Positions 48,894 to 63,944 are shown, counted from the stretch's first letter. The stretch is 64,000 nucleotides of DNA from Paratrimastix pyriformis (GCA_027972325.1 JAPMOS010000057.1:172032-236031); one strand, 5' to 3'. Notes: generated by a model from the sequence alone, not told the origin. A program made the numbers and translations.

Positions 48894-49816
48894 GCGAGAC
48901 CCACACAAGTTGCGGCCTGTACTCATGACCGGCGCGTCGGTTTGTCGTGTCCTGCCCTGCCCCTCCCCACTGTCCTGCCATTGTATCTGTATCAGCGGCT
49001 GCTCGATGTCCAGATATCATCCCCCGTCCCCCGTCACCACCACCCGTCCTTCACATGCCTACGTCCCCCGTCACCATCCCCCCGTCACCATCCCCGTCAC
49101 CATCCCCCGTCACCATCCCCCGTCCATCACATGCCCCCCGTCACCATCCCCCCGTCCCGTCACCATCCCCCCGTCCATCACATGCCCGCGTCCATCCCCC
49201 GTCCCGTCACCATCCCCCCGTCCATCACATGCCCCCGTCCATCACATGCCCGCGTCCATCCCCCGTCCCCCGTCACCATCCCCCCGTCCATCACATGCCC
49301 CCGTCCATCACATGCCCCCGTCCATCACATGCCCCCGTCCATCACATGCCTCCCCGTCCATCACATGCCCCCCGCCATCACATGCCCCGTCACCATCCCC
49401 CCGTCACCATCCCCACCGCAGAGTGGGCGATACAACGGATCTTGACCAGACAGTCGCATCATCCCCGTTCCATCCCCTCCCTCCCTCACCCCACCACCGC
49501 AGAGTGGGAGAAACGGATCTTTGGCGGAGCTTACCCGCCCGAGTGCCCGCCCTTCGATCGGTGCAAGTACGGTCTGCGGTGCCTCCTGCCCCCACCCCAC
49601 CCCCACCCCGTTCTGAACAAAGCATTTTTTTCCCCATTGTTTTTGGTTTGACAATCTCTCTCCCAGGGGTGCTCAACGTTCTCTCGGATCCCGCTGGCGT
49701 GGCGAGCTGTCGCCAGTATGGTCTGAATCGAGATGATGATTGGATGAGGATTGGATGAGGATTGGATGAGGATTGGATGAGGATTGGATGAAGATGATTG
49801 GGAGGATGATTGGGCG

Positions 49817-49872
<56 letters not shown>

Positions 49873-50829
49873 TGATGAATGATGAATGATGAATGATGAT
49901 GATGGCTGCTCCCTCCCGCTGCGGTTATCATCACGTGCCGCCACCCCCCGGGGTGGGTTGGCCATCCAGGTGACTGCTACCTCCAGCTGAAGAACGTCCG
50001 TCTCCGGTGCACCTTCGCCTCGTGCGACACCAGCGTCCAGACGGTCCGGCTGGCCTCATGCGAGTATTACGCGCATGTCCTGGGTCCGTTCCAATGCCCC
50101 CGACAGGGGGAGTGGAGGGTGGAGGGGTGGATGTGCACAGCCGAACATCCGCTTCCCGTTTGTTGGGTCATCTCGATCTCATTGCGCACATTGAACATCT
50201 TTGCTTCCCTGGGCTGGGCGGTGGGATAGACGAGTGCACCATGCCGGAGCTCGAAGCTGTCCTCGACGTGGCTAACAAGAAGCGAGTATTCGCCGCATCG
50301 ACCCTTTTCGGCCAGTACAAGGAGGTGCAAGTGCACGGGGAGATTCAGGTCCGCCGACCCGACATCCCCCCTGGGTGAAAGTAACACATTCCGCTTGATT
50401 TCAGTTTGGGCGCGATGTGGCCGCCATTGTTGTTGACAGCAACGTGACCCCGGCCCAGCGACGGGCTGCGGAGGAGTTCGCACATAAGAACCATTGTGAG
50501 GTCTGCCTTTTTGGACATCAAGCGCCAAAGTCTCATCTCTTGTGGTTTGCGCAGCTCATTTGGAAGTGTGGTCACGCTCCCGCTTCTCTGAGGCCTTCAG
50601 CAATTCACAGTTCCAGGCCACGACCTGGAGTAGCGCGCTCGTTGCCGCATCCATCGATCCCTCATTTCCGACGATGACGAGAACGAGGGACCAACCAATC
50701 TCTTTCTCTAAGAGGACGTGTTTTGGGTCAAAAAAAGATGGGTGCGAGTGTCCTCTGTGTCAAAAAGTCAAAAAAAGCTCGGCAATCTGGCATTCCCCGG
50801 TCAGTTTGATTCGCTCTCCTCCTGAATGA
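44135..50829 (+). CDS. Coiled-coil, Cys-motif protein with UIM-like helices (may be two genes)
   Basis: A long series of plus-strand exons. Well-supported ones: 44135-44460, 44539-44887, 45051-45541, about 45817-46007, 46161-46220, about 46585-46680, 46793-46851, 47201-47322, about 47674-47850, about 49975-50080 and about 50404-50500. Short helices with a repeated D/E-E-x2-A/L-x2-L pattern occur (DERLARGLEMQLD, EDEAIARQLSLAM, SDERMAAELERRLQ) and resemble ubiquitin-interacting motifs. Glu/Arg-rich coiled coil separates them. Further on are a Cys motif CCPICDLSP with later C-x6-C-type spacing, and a second Cys-rich part (LRCTFASCDTS...LASCEYYAHV). A ubiquitin-related role is suggested, not shown. 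Some phases do not close (for example 45541 to 45817), and the 48-49.7 kb stretch is mainly intron minisatellite, so the model may merge two genes. Confidence 0.35.
46245..46545. repeat. (ATG)n / CGATGATGATG microsatellite in intron
   Basis: ATG array interrupted by ATAATG, ATCGATGATG and GACTGGATG units. Confidence 0.95.
47302..47520 (+). repeat. Triplicated exon end with donor (AAGATCAAGTC...GGACG|GTCTGC)
   Basis: The segment CAAGATCAAGTCGCT, then C/G-CGAAGGACGGTCTGC, occurs at about 47305, 47398 and 47487 (spacing 93 and 89 nt). Copies 2 and 3 are preceded by GCAAAAATGCACAG, making them mini-exon-like. Confidence 0.85.
47451..47466 (+). repeat. Dispersed intronic repeat (ATGCTGTGTATTTGC family), short copy
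   Basis: GAGAACATGCTGTGTATTTGC, matching the first block of the copy at 43097 including its AGAGAAC leader, between repeats 2 and 3 of the triplicated exon end. Confidence 0.6.
47945..48235 (+). repeat. Minisatellite with AAATCGCAGGGAAAACG units
   Basis: Four copies of a roughly 70-85 nt unit: CCTCAAATCGCAGGGAAAACG, then GGTTGGCTGTGCTGGTGCC, then GGTTGGCTACGTGTGC. Confidence 0.85.
49060..49420 (+). repeat. CCCGTCACCATCCCC / CCGTCCATCACATGCC minisatellite
   Basis: Two interleaved 15-18 nt units repeated about 20 times, ending just before the paired acceptors at 49429 and 49502. Confidence 0.85.
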
Positions 50830-50946
50830 GGTTTGTTCCTGGTTTTCTCCGGCCTTCCCTTTTGTATTCTCGGGATTTTAATCACTTTTCCCCACCTTTG
50901 TTGAAAAAAATCTCTTGTTTGGGCATGCAGTGGATCGGATAGGGCG

Positions 50947-52342
50947 ATGGATGACGCTAACGACCTTTTCACGGGAGAGGAAGACCGGGCAAGGTCGGAT
51001 TGTTTTCTGAGACAACGCCAATTTGGTCCATGCCCATTCATCACATCAGGCTCATGAGCCTGAGCAGCCTGGAACGCGAGCAGATCCTGGCTGCTCGTTA
51101 CGAGGAGCAACTGAAGGCCCGCGAGAGGGAGCAGCTTTCCTCCATCTCTTCCTTCAAGGAGCAGTTTGGTTCGTACGAGACTCTTTTTGATGAGTCCCAT
51201 TGTCGCCCTCGCCGATAGGGCGTTCGACCTCCTCTCTTTCGGCGGCGTCCTCTCACGAGGAGTCTCATCACCACACAAGGGAATCCAAGAAGAAGTCCCG
51301 GAGTAAGAGGGATGTCTGTTTCTCGACCCCTTCTCTGCTCCGCTCAAGCAGCATGTATTCCAGTCATCCCCTGAGCCCGAGTCGCGACACGAAAGAAGGC
51401 GCGACGATCGGTCATCCCCACTTCCACCCAAGGTCTGCCGTTACATCACTCGCGAACGCACGTTGAATCTCATTTCGCCGGCACAAAAATCAAAAATCTC
51501 TCGTCGTTACTCCCCCCTGGGCGGGCGCAGCACACCACCACCTCCATCCCCTCCGTTCTCATTCCCAAGCCGGCGGAGCCTACCCCGGTCGCCTCTCCGG
51601 CCATGTCCATCCCCAGGGTTCCCTCCATCTCCGTGGCCGAGATCGAGGAGGTCCGGGTGAAGCGCGACAAGTTGGAGAAGGTCACCCCTGCCTGCCTGAC
51701 CCCCCCGCCACCACCCCCGCCACCACACCGCCATCACCTCCTCTTCATCTTGCTCCTGCTCCATCCCCTCCTCTACTCTCTCTCCCCTCTACTCTCCCTT
51801 CCTCTACTCTCCCCCCCTATACTCTACTCTACTCTCCCCTCCCCTCCCTCTACTCTCCCCTCCTCTACTCTCCCATCCCCTCCTCTACTCTCCTCTACTC
51901 TCCTCTACTCTCCCCTCCTCTACTCTCCCCTCCCTCTACTCTCCCCTCCCTCTACTCTCCTCTACTCTCTCCCCTCTACTCTCCCCTCCCCTCCTCGACT
52001 CTCCCCTCCTCTACTCTCCTACTCTCCTCTACTCTCCCCTGCCCTCCTCTCCCCTCCCCTCCTCTCCCCTCCTCTATCTCCTCGACTCTCCCCTCATCGA
52101 CCCTCATCGACCCAACCCACCTTCGGGGCCCATCACACAGCGCACGCCACCGAACCCAAGTTCGCTCAAGCTGTGGCGCCATTGGAGACCCTTCCTGTCC
52201 GATTGATCAGTCCCTTTGCTCCACACACCAGCGATCCCCATGATCTCATCCCTCATCCCATCACACATCGCACAGTGGTTGGGTCAGCCACCCATCTTCG
52301 GTTCTCCCATGTCATTGTCTCTCTCACCCCCATCATCCTCAT

Positions 52343-52373
<31 letters not shown>

Positions 52374-52952
52374 ATCCAATCATCCAATCATCCAATCATC
52401 ATCAGCATCCAATCATCATCAGCATCCAATCACCAGCATCATCCAATCACCAGCATCATCATCACCATTACCGATTCACACATCGCACAGTGGTTGGGCC
52501 AGCCCATCTTTGAGGAGCTGATTAATGGCCTCTACGTCCGGGTCTCGCACGGCTACTCGCACGATGCCACACCGGCATACCAACTCGCTGAGATCCGGGG
52601 TCTGCATTCCCACCACTCGCCCACTCACCCACCCACCCACCCACCACCACCACCCAATCATCATCACCAACATCATCACCAACATCATCACCATCCATCA
52701 TCACCATCCATCATCATCATCACCCATTCGATCATCATTCATCCGATCATCATTCATCCGATCATCATTCATCCGATCATCATTCATCCGATCATCATTC
52801 ATCCGATCATCATCATCATCACCCGATCACCCGATCACCCGATCACCCGATCACCCGATCACCCGATCACCCGATCACCCGATCACCCAATCACCCAATC
52901 ACCCAATCACCCAATCACCCAATCACCCAATCACCCAATCACCCAATCACCC

Positions 52953-52994
<42 letters not shown>

Positions 52995-53203
52995 ACCGGC
53001 AGGTGTGGACAAGGGCCAGCGATCGTACCATCTGGGCGACAAGACCACCAACCTGGTCCTGAAAATCTGGGCCGATGGGCGGATGCGCCAGTACGAGATG
53101 CGCTACGTGTCCAACTCGGCTCCCTCCCAGGTCCGTCCCCCATCCCCCATCAATCATCATCATCCAATCATCATCATCCAATCATCATCATCCAATCATC
53201 ATC

Positions 53204-53286
<83 letters not shown>

Positions 53287-55174
53287 ATCCAATCATCATC
53301 ATCCAGCATCATCATCATCCAGCATCATCATCATCATCCAATCATCCACACATCGGCTCATTCCCTCCCAACCGCGTGTGACTCATTCTTTCGTTTTCCC
53401 CTGTTTTCCTATTTCCCACGCGCTGCTCAGGACGAGGTGAACCAGTTGGTGCGTGGCCTGTACGAGCGCGGGGAGCCCATCCCGACCAAGTCCGATCTGG
53501 CGCATCTGCACGATCAGTTTGAGAAGGCCGACCATTACCGGCCCACCCAGGTCCGTCAAGCATCCATCAGCATCATCACCAGGACCATCACCATCATCCA
53601 ATCATCATCATCATCAGCATCATCATCAGCATCACCATCATCATCATCAGCATCATCAGCATCAGCATCACCATCAGCAGCATCAGCATCATCGTCCAGT
53701 CATCATCAGCATCCAGCCATCATCATCATCCAGTCGTCATCATCATCCAGTCGTCGTCGTCACCATCATCACCATCATCCAGTCATCAGATCACATCACC
53801 ATCATCAGCAGCATTAGCATCAGCATCAACATCAGCATCCGGTCTGATCATCCAATCGTCATACCCAATCATCACCATCACCACCATCACCACCACCATC
53901 ACCACCACCATCATCATCATCACCATCCAATCGCATCCCATGAAGACCCCCTTGCAGCGTTTCGCACCCCACCACGCACGCACTGCTTTCCCGCATGCTC
54001 TGTCATCCCCAAGGAGGACGCCCTGCAGCGGGTGTGTGTCACGCATACACTCAACCACACGCCGCACACACACGCCGCACACACACACACTGCTTTCCAA
54101 CAGGAGGACGCCCTGCAGCGGGTGTTGGAGAAGCAGCGACGGGGCGAGACTCTGACCCTGGCTCGCAAGAAGTCCCTGCTGCAGGACCAGATGCAGGCAG
54201 CGATCGATGAGCAGAACTGGATCCTGTCCGTCCTGTGTGTCATGTGTGTGTCTCTGTGTCATGTGTGTCTCTGCTGCCTGTGTCTTTGTGTCATCTGTGT
54301 GTGTTCGGATCAGATGCAGGCAGCTATCGATGAGCAGAACTGGATCTTGTCCGTCGTCCTGCCTCCATCTATATGTGTTTATGTGTCATGTGTGTCATAT
54401 GTGCGTCTCTGTGTCATGTGTGTATATATCGTCTCTGTCATGTCATATGTGCGTCTCTGTGTCATGTGTGTATATATCGTCTCTGTGTCATGTGTGTCAT
54501 ATGTGCGTCTCTGTGTCATGTGTGCGTCTATATGTGCGTCTCTGTGTCATGTGTGTCGTATGTGCGTCTCTGTGTCATGTGTGCGTCTATATGTGCGTCT
54601 CTGTGTCATGTGTGTCGTATGTGCGTCTCTGTGTCATGTGTGCGTCTATATGTGCGTCTCTGTGTCATGTGTGCGTCTATATGTGCGTCTCTGTGTCATG
54701 TGTGCGTCTATATGTGCGTCTCTGTGTCATGTGTGCGTCTATATGTGCGTCTCTGTGTCATGTGTGCGTCTAGATGTGCGTCTATGTGTCATGTGTGTCG
54801 TATGTGCGTCTCTGTGTCATGTGTGCGTCTATATGTGCGTCTCTGTGTCATGTGTGTCGTATGTGCGTCTCTGTGTCATGTGTGCGTCTATATGTGCGTC
54901 TCTGTGTCATGTGTGTCGTATGTGCGTCTCTGTGTCATGTGTGTCATGTGTGCGTCTCTGTGTCATGTGTGCGTCTATATGTGCGTCTCTGTTGCAGGAC
55001 TGCCATTGACGAGCAGAACTGGATCCTGTCATCATCATCATCATCCTCCAATCATCATCATCCAATCATCACCATCACCATCATCATCACCATCACCCCG
55101 CACACCCACAGGCGCGACCAACTTCAGAAGCAGATGGACCACCTCGAGGACCTCGAACGTCGTCGTCGTCATCG

Positions 55175-55231
<57 letters not shown>

Positions 55232-56220
55232 CCACCACCACCACCACCACCACCACCATCATCATCATCATCCCCATCATCCCTCACACCCACAGGCGCG
55301 ACCAACTTCAGACGCAGATGGACCACCTCGAGGACCTCGAACGCGAGCGGCGCGCCCGGGAGAACCCCAAGGGTGCCGTCTTCTCAACCATCAACGCCCG
55401 GGCCCGGACTATGCCCCCTCCGCTGCCCACCGACCAGACCGTGGTCATCGCCACCGCCCCGGCCGCGGCCCCCTCCGCCGCCCCAGGGTTCGACGCCTTC
55501 TCCCGGCGGCCCACCCAGCCGCGCGCTTTCAATGTCGCCTTCCTGCGCGACCGCAAGAAGACCACAGTGCTGGCGCCCCTGGGCCAGGCGACAAGCGCCC
55601 CGGCCTTGGAGGACCCCGCCGTGGGCGCCAAGCATCCCCGGGAGAGCTCCGTCTCGCCCGTGCCCCAGGCCCTGTCCCAGGCAGCAGCGCCGGCGGAGGA
55701 ACTCGACAAGAAGGTGGATGAGCTTCTGTTCGGGTCGGACGAGGACGAGGACGAGGACAACGTGGAGGGTGGTGCCGGGGGTGATGTAGACGGCGAGGCG
55801 AAGCGGCCCCGGCTGGAGGAAGCCGCTCCCACCCCGCCACCCCCGGCGATGCCCACCCCGACACCATCCCCCGCACCCGCACCCGCACCCGCACCCGCAC
55901 CCGCACCCGCACCCGCGCCTGCACCATCCGCACCCGTGGCTACACCCCCGGCACCCATCCCCAAACCCACCGTCACCCCGCCACCACCCCCGCACCACCC
56001 GGCCGAGGACGCGGCTGCCGAGCTGCGCAAGGCACACGACTTCGACTTCACCATCAACCTCGACCTGCCCTCTCTCCCCCTCCCTGCCCTGCCTGCCCTG
56101 CCCCCGCCCCCGATTGCCCCGCCATCCAACCCCCCATCAAGGCACGGCACCCACCACCACCATCACGGCCAGCGTCCGCCCGCGATCGGAAATCCGGCTG
56201 GGGGCCGCGCCCCAACTTAA
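50947..56220 (+). CDS. RTF1: RNA polymerase-associated protein RTF1 (Plus3 domain)
   Basis: Complete ten-exon model, about 631 aa, all phases closing: 50947-50993, 51050-51168, 51219-51313, 51352-51432, 51531-51680, 52491-52599, 53003-53130, 53431-53550, 54104-54225, 55296-56220. N-terminus: acidic start, then LSSLEREQILAARYEEQ, the conserved EREQIL region of RTF1. Plus3 domain: VRVKRDKLEK|WLGQPIFEELINGLYVRVSHG, YQLAEIRG, YHLGDKTTNLVLKI and MRYVSNSAPSQDEV. C-terminal helices follow (LARKKSLLQDQMQAAIDEQNW, RDQLQTQMDHLEDLERERR), then NPKGAVFSTINARAR, as in RTF1. A Pro/Ala-rich acidic tail follows, longer than usual. RTF1 belongs to or associates with the Paf1 complex; its Plus3 domain binds phosphorylated Spt5 and its HMD promotes H2B ubiquitination. 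Most donors are GTCYG. Several exon edges are repeated inside introns. Confidence 0.9.
51765..52110 (+). repeat. CTCTACTCTCCCCTC pyrimidine minisatellite
   Basis: About 25 variable copies of a CTCTACTCTCCCCTC-type unit in RTF1 intron 5, an almost pure polypyrimidine strand. Confidence 0.9.
52735..52990 (+). repeat. ATTCATCCGATCATC, ACCCGATC, ACCCAATC arrays then (ATC)n
   Basis: Four successive arrays of different short units upstream of the exon at 53003, each switching cleanly to the next. Confidence 0.9.
53205..53340. repeat. (ATC)n microsatellite in RTF1 intron
   Basis: Perfect ATC array of about 75 nt with flanking CCAATC and CCAGC variants. Confidence 0.95.
54226..54995 (+). repeat. 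GTGCGTCTCTGTGTCATGTGT minisatellite in RTF1 intron
   Basis: About 20 copies of a 19-31 nt GTGCGTCTCTGTGTCATGTG unit, many with an ATATGTGCGTC insert. It is flanked at both ends by copies of the exon-9 end. Confidence 0.9.
55175..55270. repeat. (ATC)n then (ACC)n microsatellite
   Basis: Lies between the decoy and the true start of RTF1 exon 10. Confidence 0.9.
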
Positions 56221-56607
56221 GGACCCGATGTTCGGTTCGGTTTGGGTTGGTTCGTGGTGGTGCACGGCTGGCTTGGGATTCCGGAAAGACGGCGATGTCG
56301 ATATTTCGATTGGAAAAGGAGGAGTTACTTTCATCCGCAAATGACAATGATTGGAAGGCGCCAACTAGGGACTCTGAATCAGGTTTGCTCTGAAAGTTGT
56401 ACAATTCCGATATAAATTCCGAAACCGACTTTTTGCCTTCTGCCGTGGTGAATACAGATTTAACGTGAGTCGTTGGGTATTTTTTCCGCTATTTGTATTG
56501 TGGGCCCCTGTTCAGACATGTCCGAATTGCCCCGAAAGCAAATGAGCATCCCGAAACACAGTCGCTATTAGCGCGGGTGATTACATCCGAAGGAAAGAAA
56601 GAGGCAA
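56221..56607. other. Intergenic region
   Basis: About 390 bp of lower GC content between RTF1 and the lipase-like gene, holding presumed 3' and promoter sequences. I see no specific element. Confidence 0.5.
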
Positions 56608-58199
56608 ATGCGGCTCCTTGGCTTGATTCTCGCTTTCAGCCTCGTTGTCTCTGCGACCAAACTTGCTCCCATCATTATTGTTCCGGGACTTTCGGCTTCC
56701 GTGTTGGATACACGGTTCCACAAAACAGTGCCGGTTCCTCACGCGATGTGTGAAAAAAACGTGAACTCCTGGAAGAAGATTTGGGTTTCACTCACGGAGT
56801 TTGCGCCAGAGGTGGTCGATTGCTTCATGCAGGTCTGCTTTTTTTTTCCATGTGATTTTGTGTGAATTTTCCTCGGTTAAGACGATTTCGCCTTCGTATG
56901 ACGCCGCGACTTCTCGGTACAACAACTGCCCTGGTGTGGAGATTCAACCTCGGGACTTTGGTGGCGTCGGTGGGATCTATGCTGCCGACCCTGATATCAA
57001 AGGGCCGACCAAGTTCTACGGTGTCATGATCGATTACTTGGAGAAGCTTGGTTACAAAGTGGGCGAAACTATTTTTGGTGCCCCCTACGATTGGCGCGTC
57101 AGTGACCCCGTCGCCAACCACCACAATGGCCAGTATGCTGCTCTCCAGACCCTTGTCGAGCAGGTTGTCAACCAGACGGGTCGCCGTCCGCACCTCATTG
57201 GACATTCTCTGGGGAGCCCGTTTATTCACCTCTTCCTGGCCACTTACACCACGCAGGTCTGTCGATCATCATGCCTGATCGACCTCATCGACCTGTTTGT
57301 TTTCAGGAATGGCGCGATCAATATGTCGGCTCGTTTATTTCGCTTGCCGGTCCTTTGGGTGGGAGCCCCCAGGCCGCCGAGTTCGCGTATTGTGGGCTCG
57401 ATTGGCGCATTCCCGGTCTCACCAAGACCCGCCTCCGCGATCTGACCAAGCACATGGGTCTGTGCCCAGCGCACAATACACAACACATCACCCGATTCTC
57501 ACTCACCGTATCGCTTTGAAATAACAAAAAAATTAATTTTTTTTTTTTTTTTTTACATTCAAAAAATCATCACAACCTCAGGCGGTGTCGCATGGATGAT
57601 GCCCTACGGCCCATCCGCCGATTACACCGTGATCTCAACCCCCCAGGCGAACTACACCGCGGCCACCCTGGCCCAGATGTATGCTGACGCGGGTGAGGAG
57701 AACACGGCCGCCATGGTGAAGTCGGTTCAGACCTACCTGAATAAAGCCGCCATCCTGCCCCCGGGGTCTGTCGACTGTCGTGGCTCCCCCCCCAACACAC
57801 ACACACACACACACACACACAATCATCATCAGCTATCATCCTCCAACGTCATCGTCAGTATCCAATCATCATCACTCAATCATCATCACTCAATCATCAT
57901 CATCACACAATCATCAGCACACAATCATCAGCACACAATCATCAGCACACAATCATCAGCACACAATCATCAGCACACAATCATCAGCACACAATCATCA
58001 GCACACAATCATCAGCACACAATCATCAGCACACAATCACCATACAATCGTCATCATCGCACAATCATCATCATCACACAATCATCATGCATCCAATCAT
58101 CCAATCATCATCATCATCACACAATCATCATCCTCCGATCGTCATCATCCGATCATCATCATCCGATCATTACCATCCGATCATTACCATCCGATCATC

Positions 58200-58231
<32 letters not shown>

Positions 58232-59459
58232 CACCATCACCATCATCCTCCATTCCTAGGGTGGAGACACACCTGTTCTACTCGCTCAACACGAGCACCG
58301 CCCTGACCTACACCGAGCCCGCGGGCCATGCCTGCGCCAAGGAAGGCGGCGTGCCCATCGCCAACCGGCCCGGCGATGATACCGGTCCGTTGTTCTTTGT
58401 GGTTGTTGTGGTTGTGGTTATGACAATACCGGTCCGCTGTTCTTTGTGGTTGTTGTGGTTGTGGTTATGACAATACCGGTCCGCTGTTCTTTGTGGTTGT
58501 TGTGGTTGTGGTTATGACAACACCGGTCCGCTGTTCTTTGTGGTTGTTGTGGTTGTGGTTATGACAATACCGGTCCGCTGTTCTTTGTGGTTGTTGTGGT
58601 TGTGGTTATGACAATACCGGTCCACTGTTCTTTGTGGTTGTGGTTGTGGTTGTGGTTATGACAATACCGGTCCGCTGTTCTTTGTGGTTGTTGTGGTTGT
58701 GGTTATGACAATACCGGTCCGCTGTTCTTTGTGGTTGTTGTGGTTGTGGTTATGACAACACCGGTCCGCTGTTCTTTGTGGTTGTTGTGGTTGTGGTTAT
58801 GACAACACCGGTCCGCTGTTCTTTGTGGTTGTTGTGGTTGTGGTTATGACAACACCGGTCCGCTGTTCTTTGTGGTTGTTGTGGTTGTGGTTATGACAAT
58901 CCCGGTCCGTTGTTCTTTGTGGTTTGGTTTTTGGTGTGATGATCCCCGGTCCGTTGGTCATCTTGCAGGTGTTTGGGTGTGTCGTCTGTCTGTGTGTCGC
59001 CTCTCTGTGTCGCCTCTCTCTCTGTGTCGCCTCTCTCTCTGTCGCCTCTCTTTGTGTCGCCTCTCTTTGTGTCGCCTCTCTCTCTGTCGCCTCTCTCTCT
59101 GTCGCCTCTCTCTGTGTCGCCTCTCTCTGTGTCGCCTCTCTCTGTGTCGCCTGTGTGTCGCCCCTGTGTCTCTTCGGTGCGTTTTGACATCGCCGGGGCG
59201 CCGGGGCGCCGGGTCCCTTCAGGATTTTTCGACACGTTTTCAAATCCTTTTCATCTGCCTTCCCACACCCCACCCCCCCCCCGCTGGTTGCGTCCCCGCC
59301 CCGCCCCGCGCAGTGCCGGACGTCTCCCTTCTGGCCTTCCAGCACTGGCTGCCCCAGAAGCAGGCCCTGCACACCTACCAGGTGTCTGACGCCCACGCGG
59401 ACATTGTCAAGGACCCGGCCGTCAACCAGCTCATCTACGAGATCGCCAATGGCCTCTAA
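56608..59459 (+). CDS. LCAT-family acyltransferase / phospholipase, secreted or lumenal
   Basis: Six exons closing in phase, 401 aa: 56608-56832, 56882-57256, 57307-57457, 57582-57765, 58260-58384, 59314-59459. The start encodes a clear signal peptide (MRLLGLILAFSLVVSA) followed by KLAPIIIVPGLSASVLD, the oxyanion-side PGL motif of the lecithin:cholesterol acyltransferase family. The nucleophile elbow is GHSLG with Ser at about 184. FGAPYDWRV, ISLAGPLGGS and WMMPYG are family landmarks. The Asp is likely in RPGDDTVPDVSL, and the His in the C-terminal SDAHADIVKDP. Family members hydrolyse or transfer sn-2 fatty acyl groups of phospholipids; the length is typical. Four donors are GTCTG and one GTCCG. 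Intron 5 is a minisatellite of its own donor region. Confidence 0.9.
57890..58040 (+). repeat. ATCATCAGCACACA minisatellite in intron
   Basis: Ten tandem copies of a 14-nt ATCATCAGCACACA unit, preceded by a CA run and followed by ATC-rich sequence. Confidence 0.9.
58385..58920 (+). repeat. 48-nt minisatellite containing the 5' splice site
   Basis: About 11 copies of GGTCCGCTGTTCTTTGTGG, then TTGTTGTGGTTGTGGTTATG, then ACAATACC. The first copy is the true exon-5 donor at 58385; each later unit carries ACC|GGTCCG again. Confidence 0.95.
58985..59160 (+). repeat. TGTGTCGCCTCTCTCTC minisatellite
   Basis: About 12 copies of GTCGCCTCTCTCT(GT) in the same intron of the lipase-like gene, upstream of its last exon. 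Confidence 0.9.
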
Positions 59460-60859
<1,400 letters not shown>

Positions 60860-61776
60860 TTACTGCAGGGTCGCCCAGTGGGCGCCCAGCAGCAGCCCCG
60901 TGGCCAGGGACGAGATGAAGTTGACTTGGGGGTTGGTCAGCACGTGCCGCCCGCTGATGTGGGCCACTCCCGCCCCGGGGTTATTGACCACCTGGCCCCG
61001 ACTGGGGTCCCAACCGCTGAACTGAAGTGAGGCCCCAAGAACGGAATCGATTATGCTGCCCAGGGTTCCAGCCACCGCGCAGGACAAAATCACGTAGGCC
61101 ATTTCAAAGCCCGTGGGAAGGCCGCGGAGGAAGACAGTCAACATAACATGGGAGATACCCACCAGGATGGCGCCGAAGACCCCGGAGATCGTCCCCACGA
61201 GGGTCATGCCCCCATTCGTTCCCGGCGGCACCCGGGGGAAGGGCGGTAGTGATAACCGGGGGAAGCCACTCGCCAGAACGCCAATTTCCGATCCAAATGT
61301 GTCGGCAGCAGCGCAGCTGAAGTGCCCCAGATAGAGACCCTGCAAATAGGCCGAAAGGCGAGCCATCCGGAGGTCACCGAGGTAGCGCGGGAAGATGGTC
61401 ATCAGTTCATCTCCGAAAAAGAGGTAGTAGAGAACTGAAGCAATAACAGCAGTCAGATTTGTACAGAGGATCTGGGGAACACCACCGGAAAATTGAGCAC
61501 AAGACCAGGGAAGCGGCGGACCTGCATCCAATTGCGCCCATGTGAAATCTCTTCGACCTCGCGAGCCTTTCTGGTCTGATCCAATTTGGAGGCGAAGTGG
61601 ACGGCCAAAAATACAACAATCATTGTCACACCGAAACGCGGGTTTGTGGAGAACACAGTGGTGCCACATAAGAATGCCATCACAGCGCCCGAGAAGGCCA
61701 GCGTATTCTTGCGATACCCATAGTAAGAGAAAACAAAAGCGATAAAACTCGCAACGAACAACGTTGTTGCGCTCAT
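60860..61776 (-). CDS. TMEM19: TMEM19/DUF92-family membrane protein
   Basis: Two exons: 61776-61522 and 61471-60860, joined across a 50-nt intron (GTCCGC...CCCCAG). Without splicing, neither frame is complete; joined it gives about 288 aa. Several hydrophobic segments span the protein (LFVASFIAFVFSYYGY, AFSGAVMAFLCGTTVF, VLYYLFFG, GAILVGISHVMLTVF, MAYVILSCAVAGTLGSIID). Family landmarks are HFSCAAADTFGSEIGVL, VPPGTNGGMTLVG and GSIIDSVLGASLQF, matching TMEM19 and the plant and bacterial DUF92 proteins. Some members (VTE6) are phytyl-phosphate kinases of isoprenoid salvage; whether this one is catalytic is unknown. Located in an internal membrane by inference. Confidence 0.9.
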
Positions 61777-61897
61777 TAAAAGAGAAAGAGGAGAATCGGA
61801 TGATGGAGAGAGGGGGTGGGCCCCCGTGGGATGACGAGTCGGAAGGAATTCAAAAAGCCCGTTCGTCGCTCGCAGTCCGAGCAGGCCAGTTCAAGCT

Positions 61898-63944
<2,047 letters not shown>

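Noticed and set aside
52127-52198. Extra RTF1 exon reading LKLWRHWRPFL
   Set aside because: It superficially resembles the start of Plus3 but breaks phase; direct splicing 51680 to 52491 gives the expected KLEK-W junction.
58385-58920. CRISPR-like array
   Set aside because: Units are contiguous tandem repeats without unique spacers, in a eukaryotic intron, and no cas genes are present.
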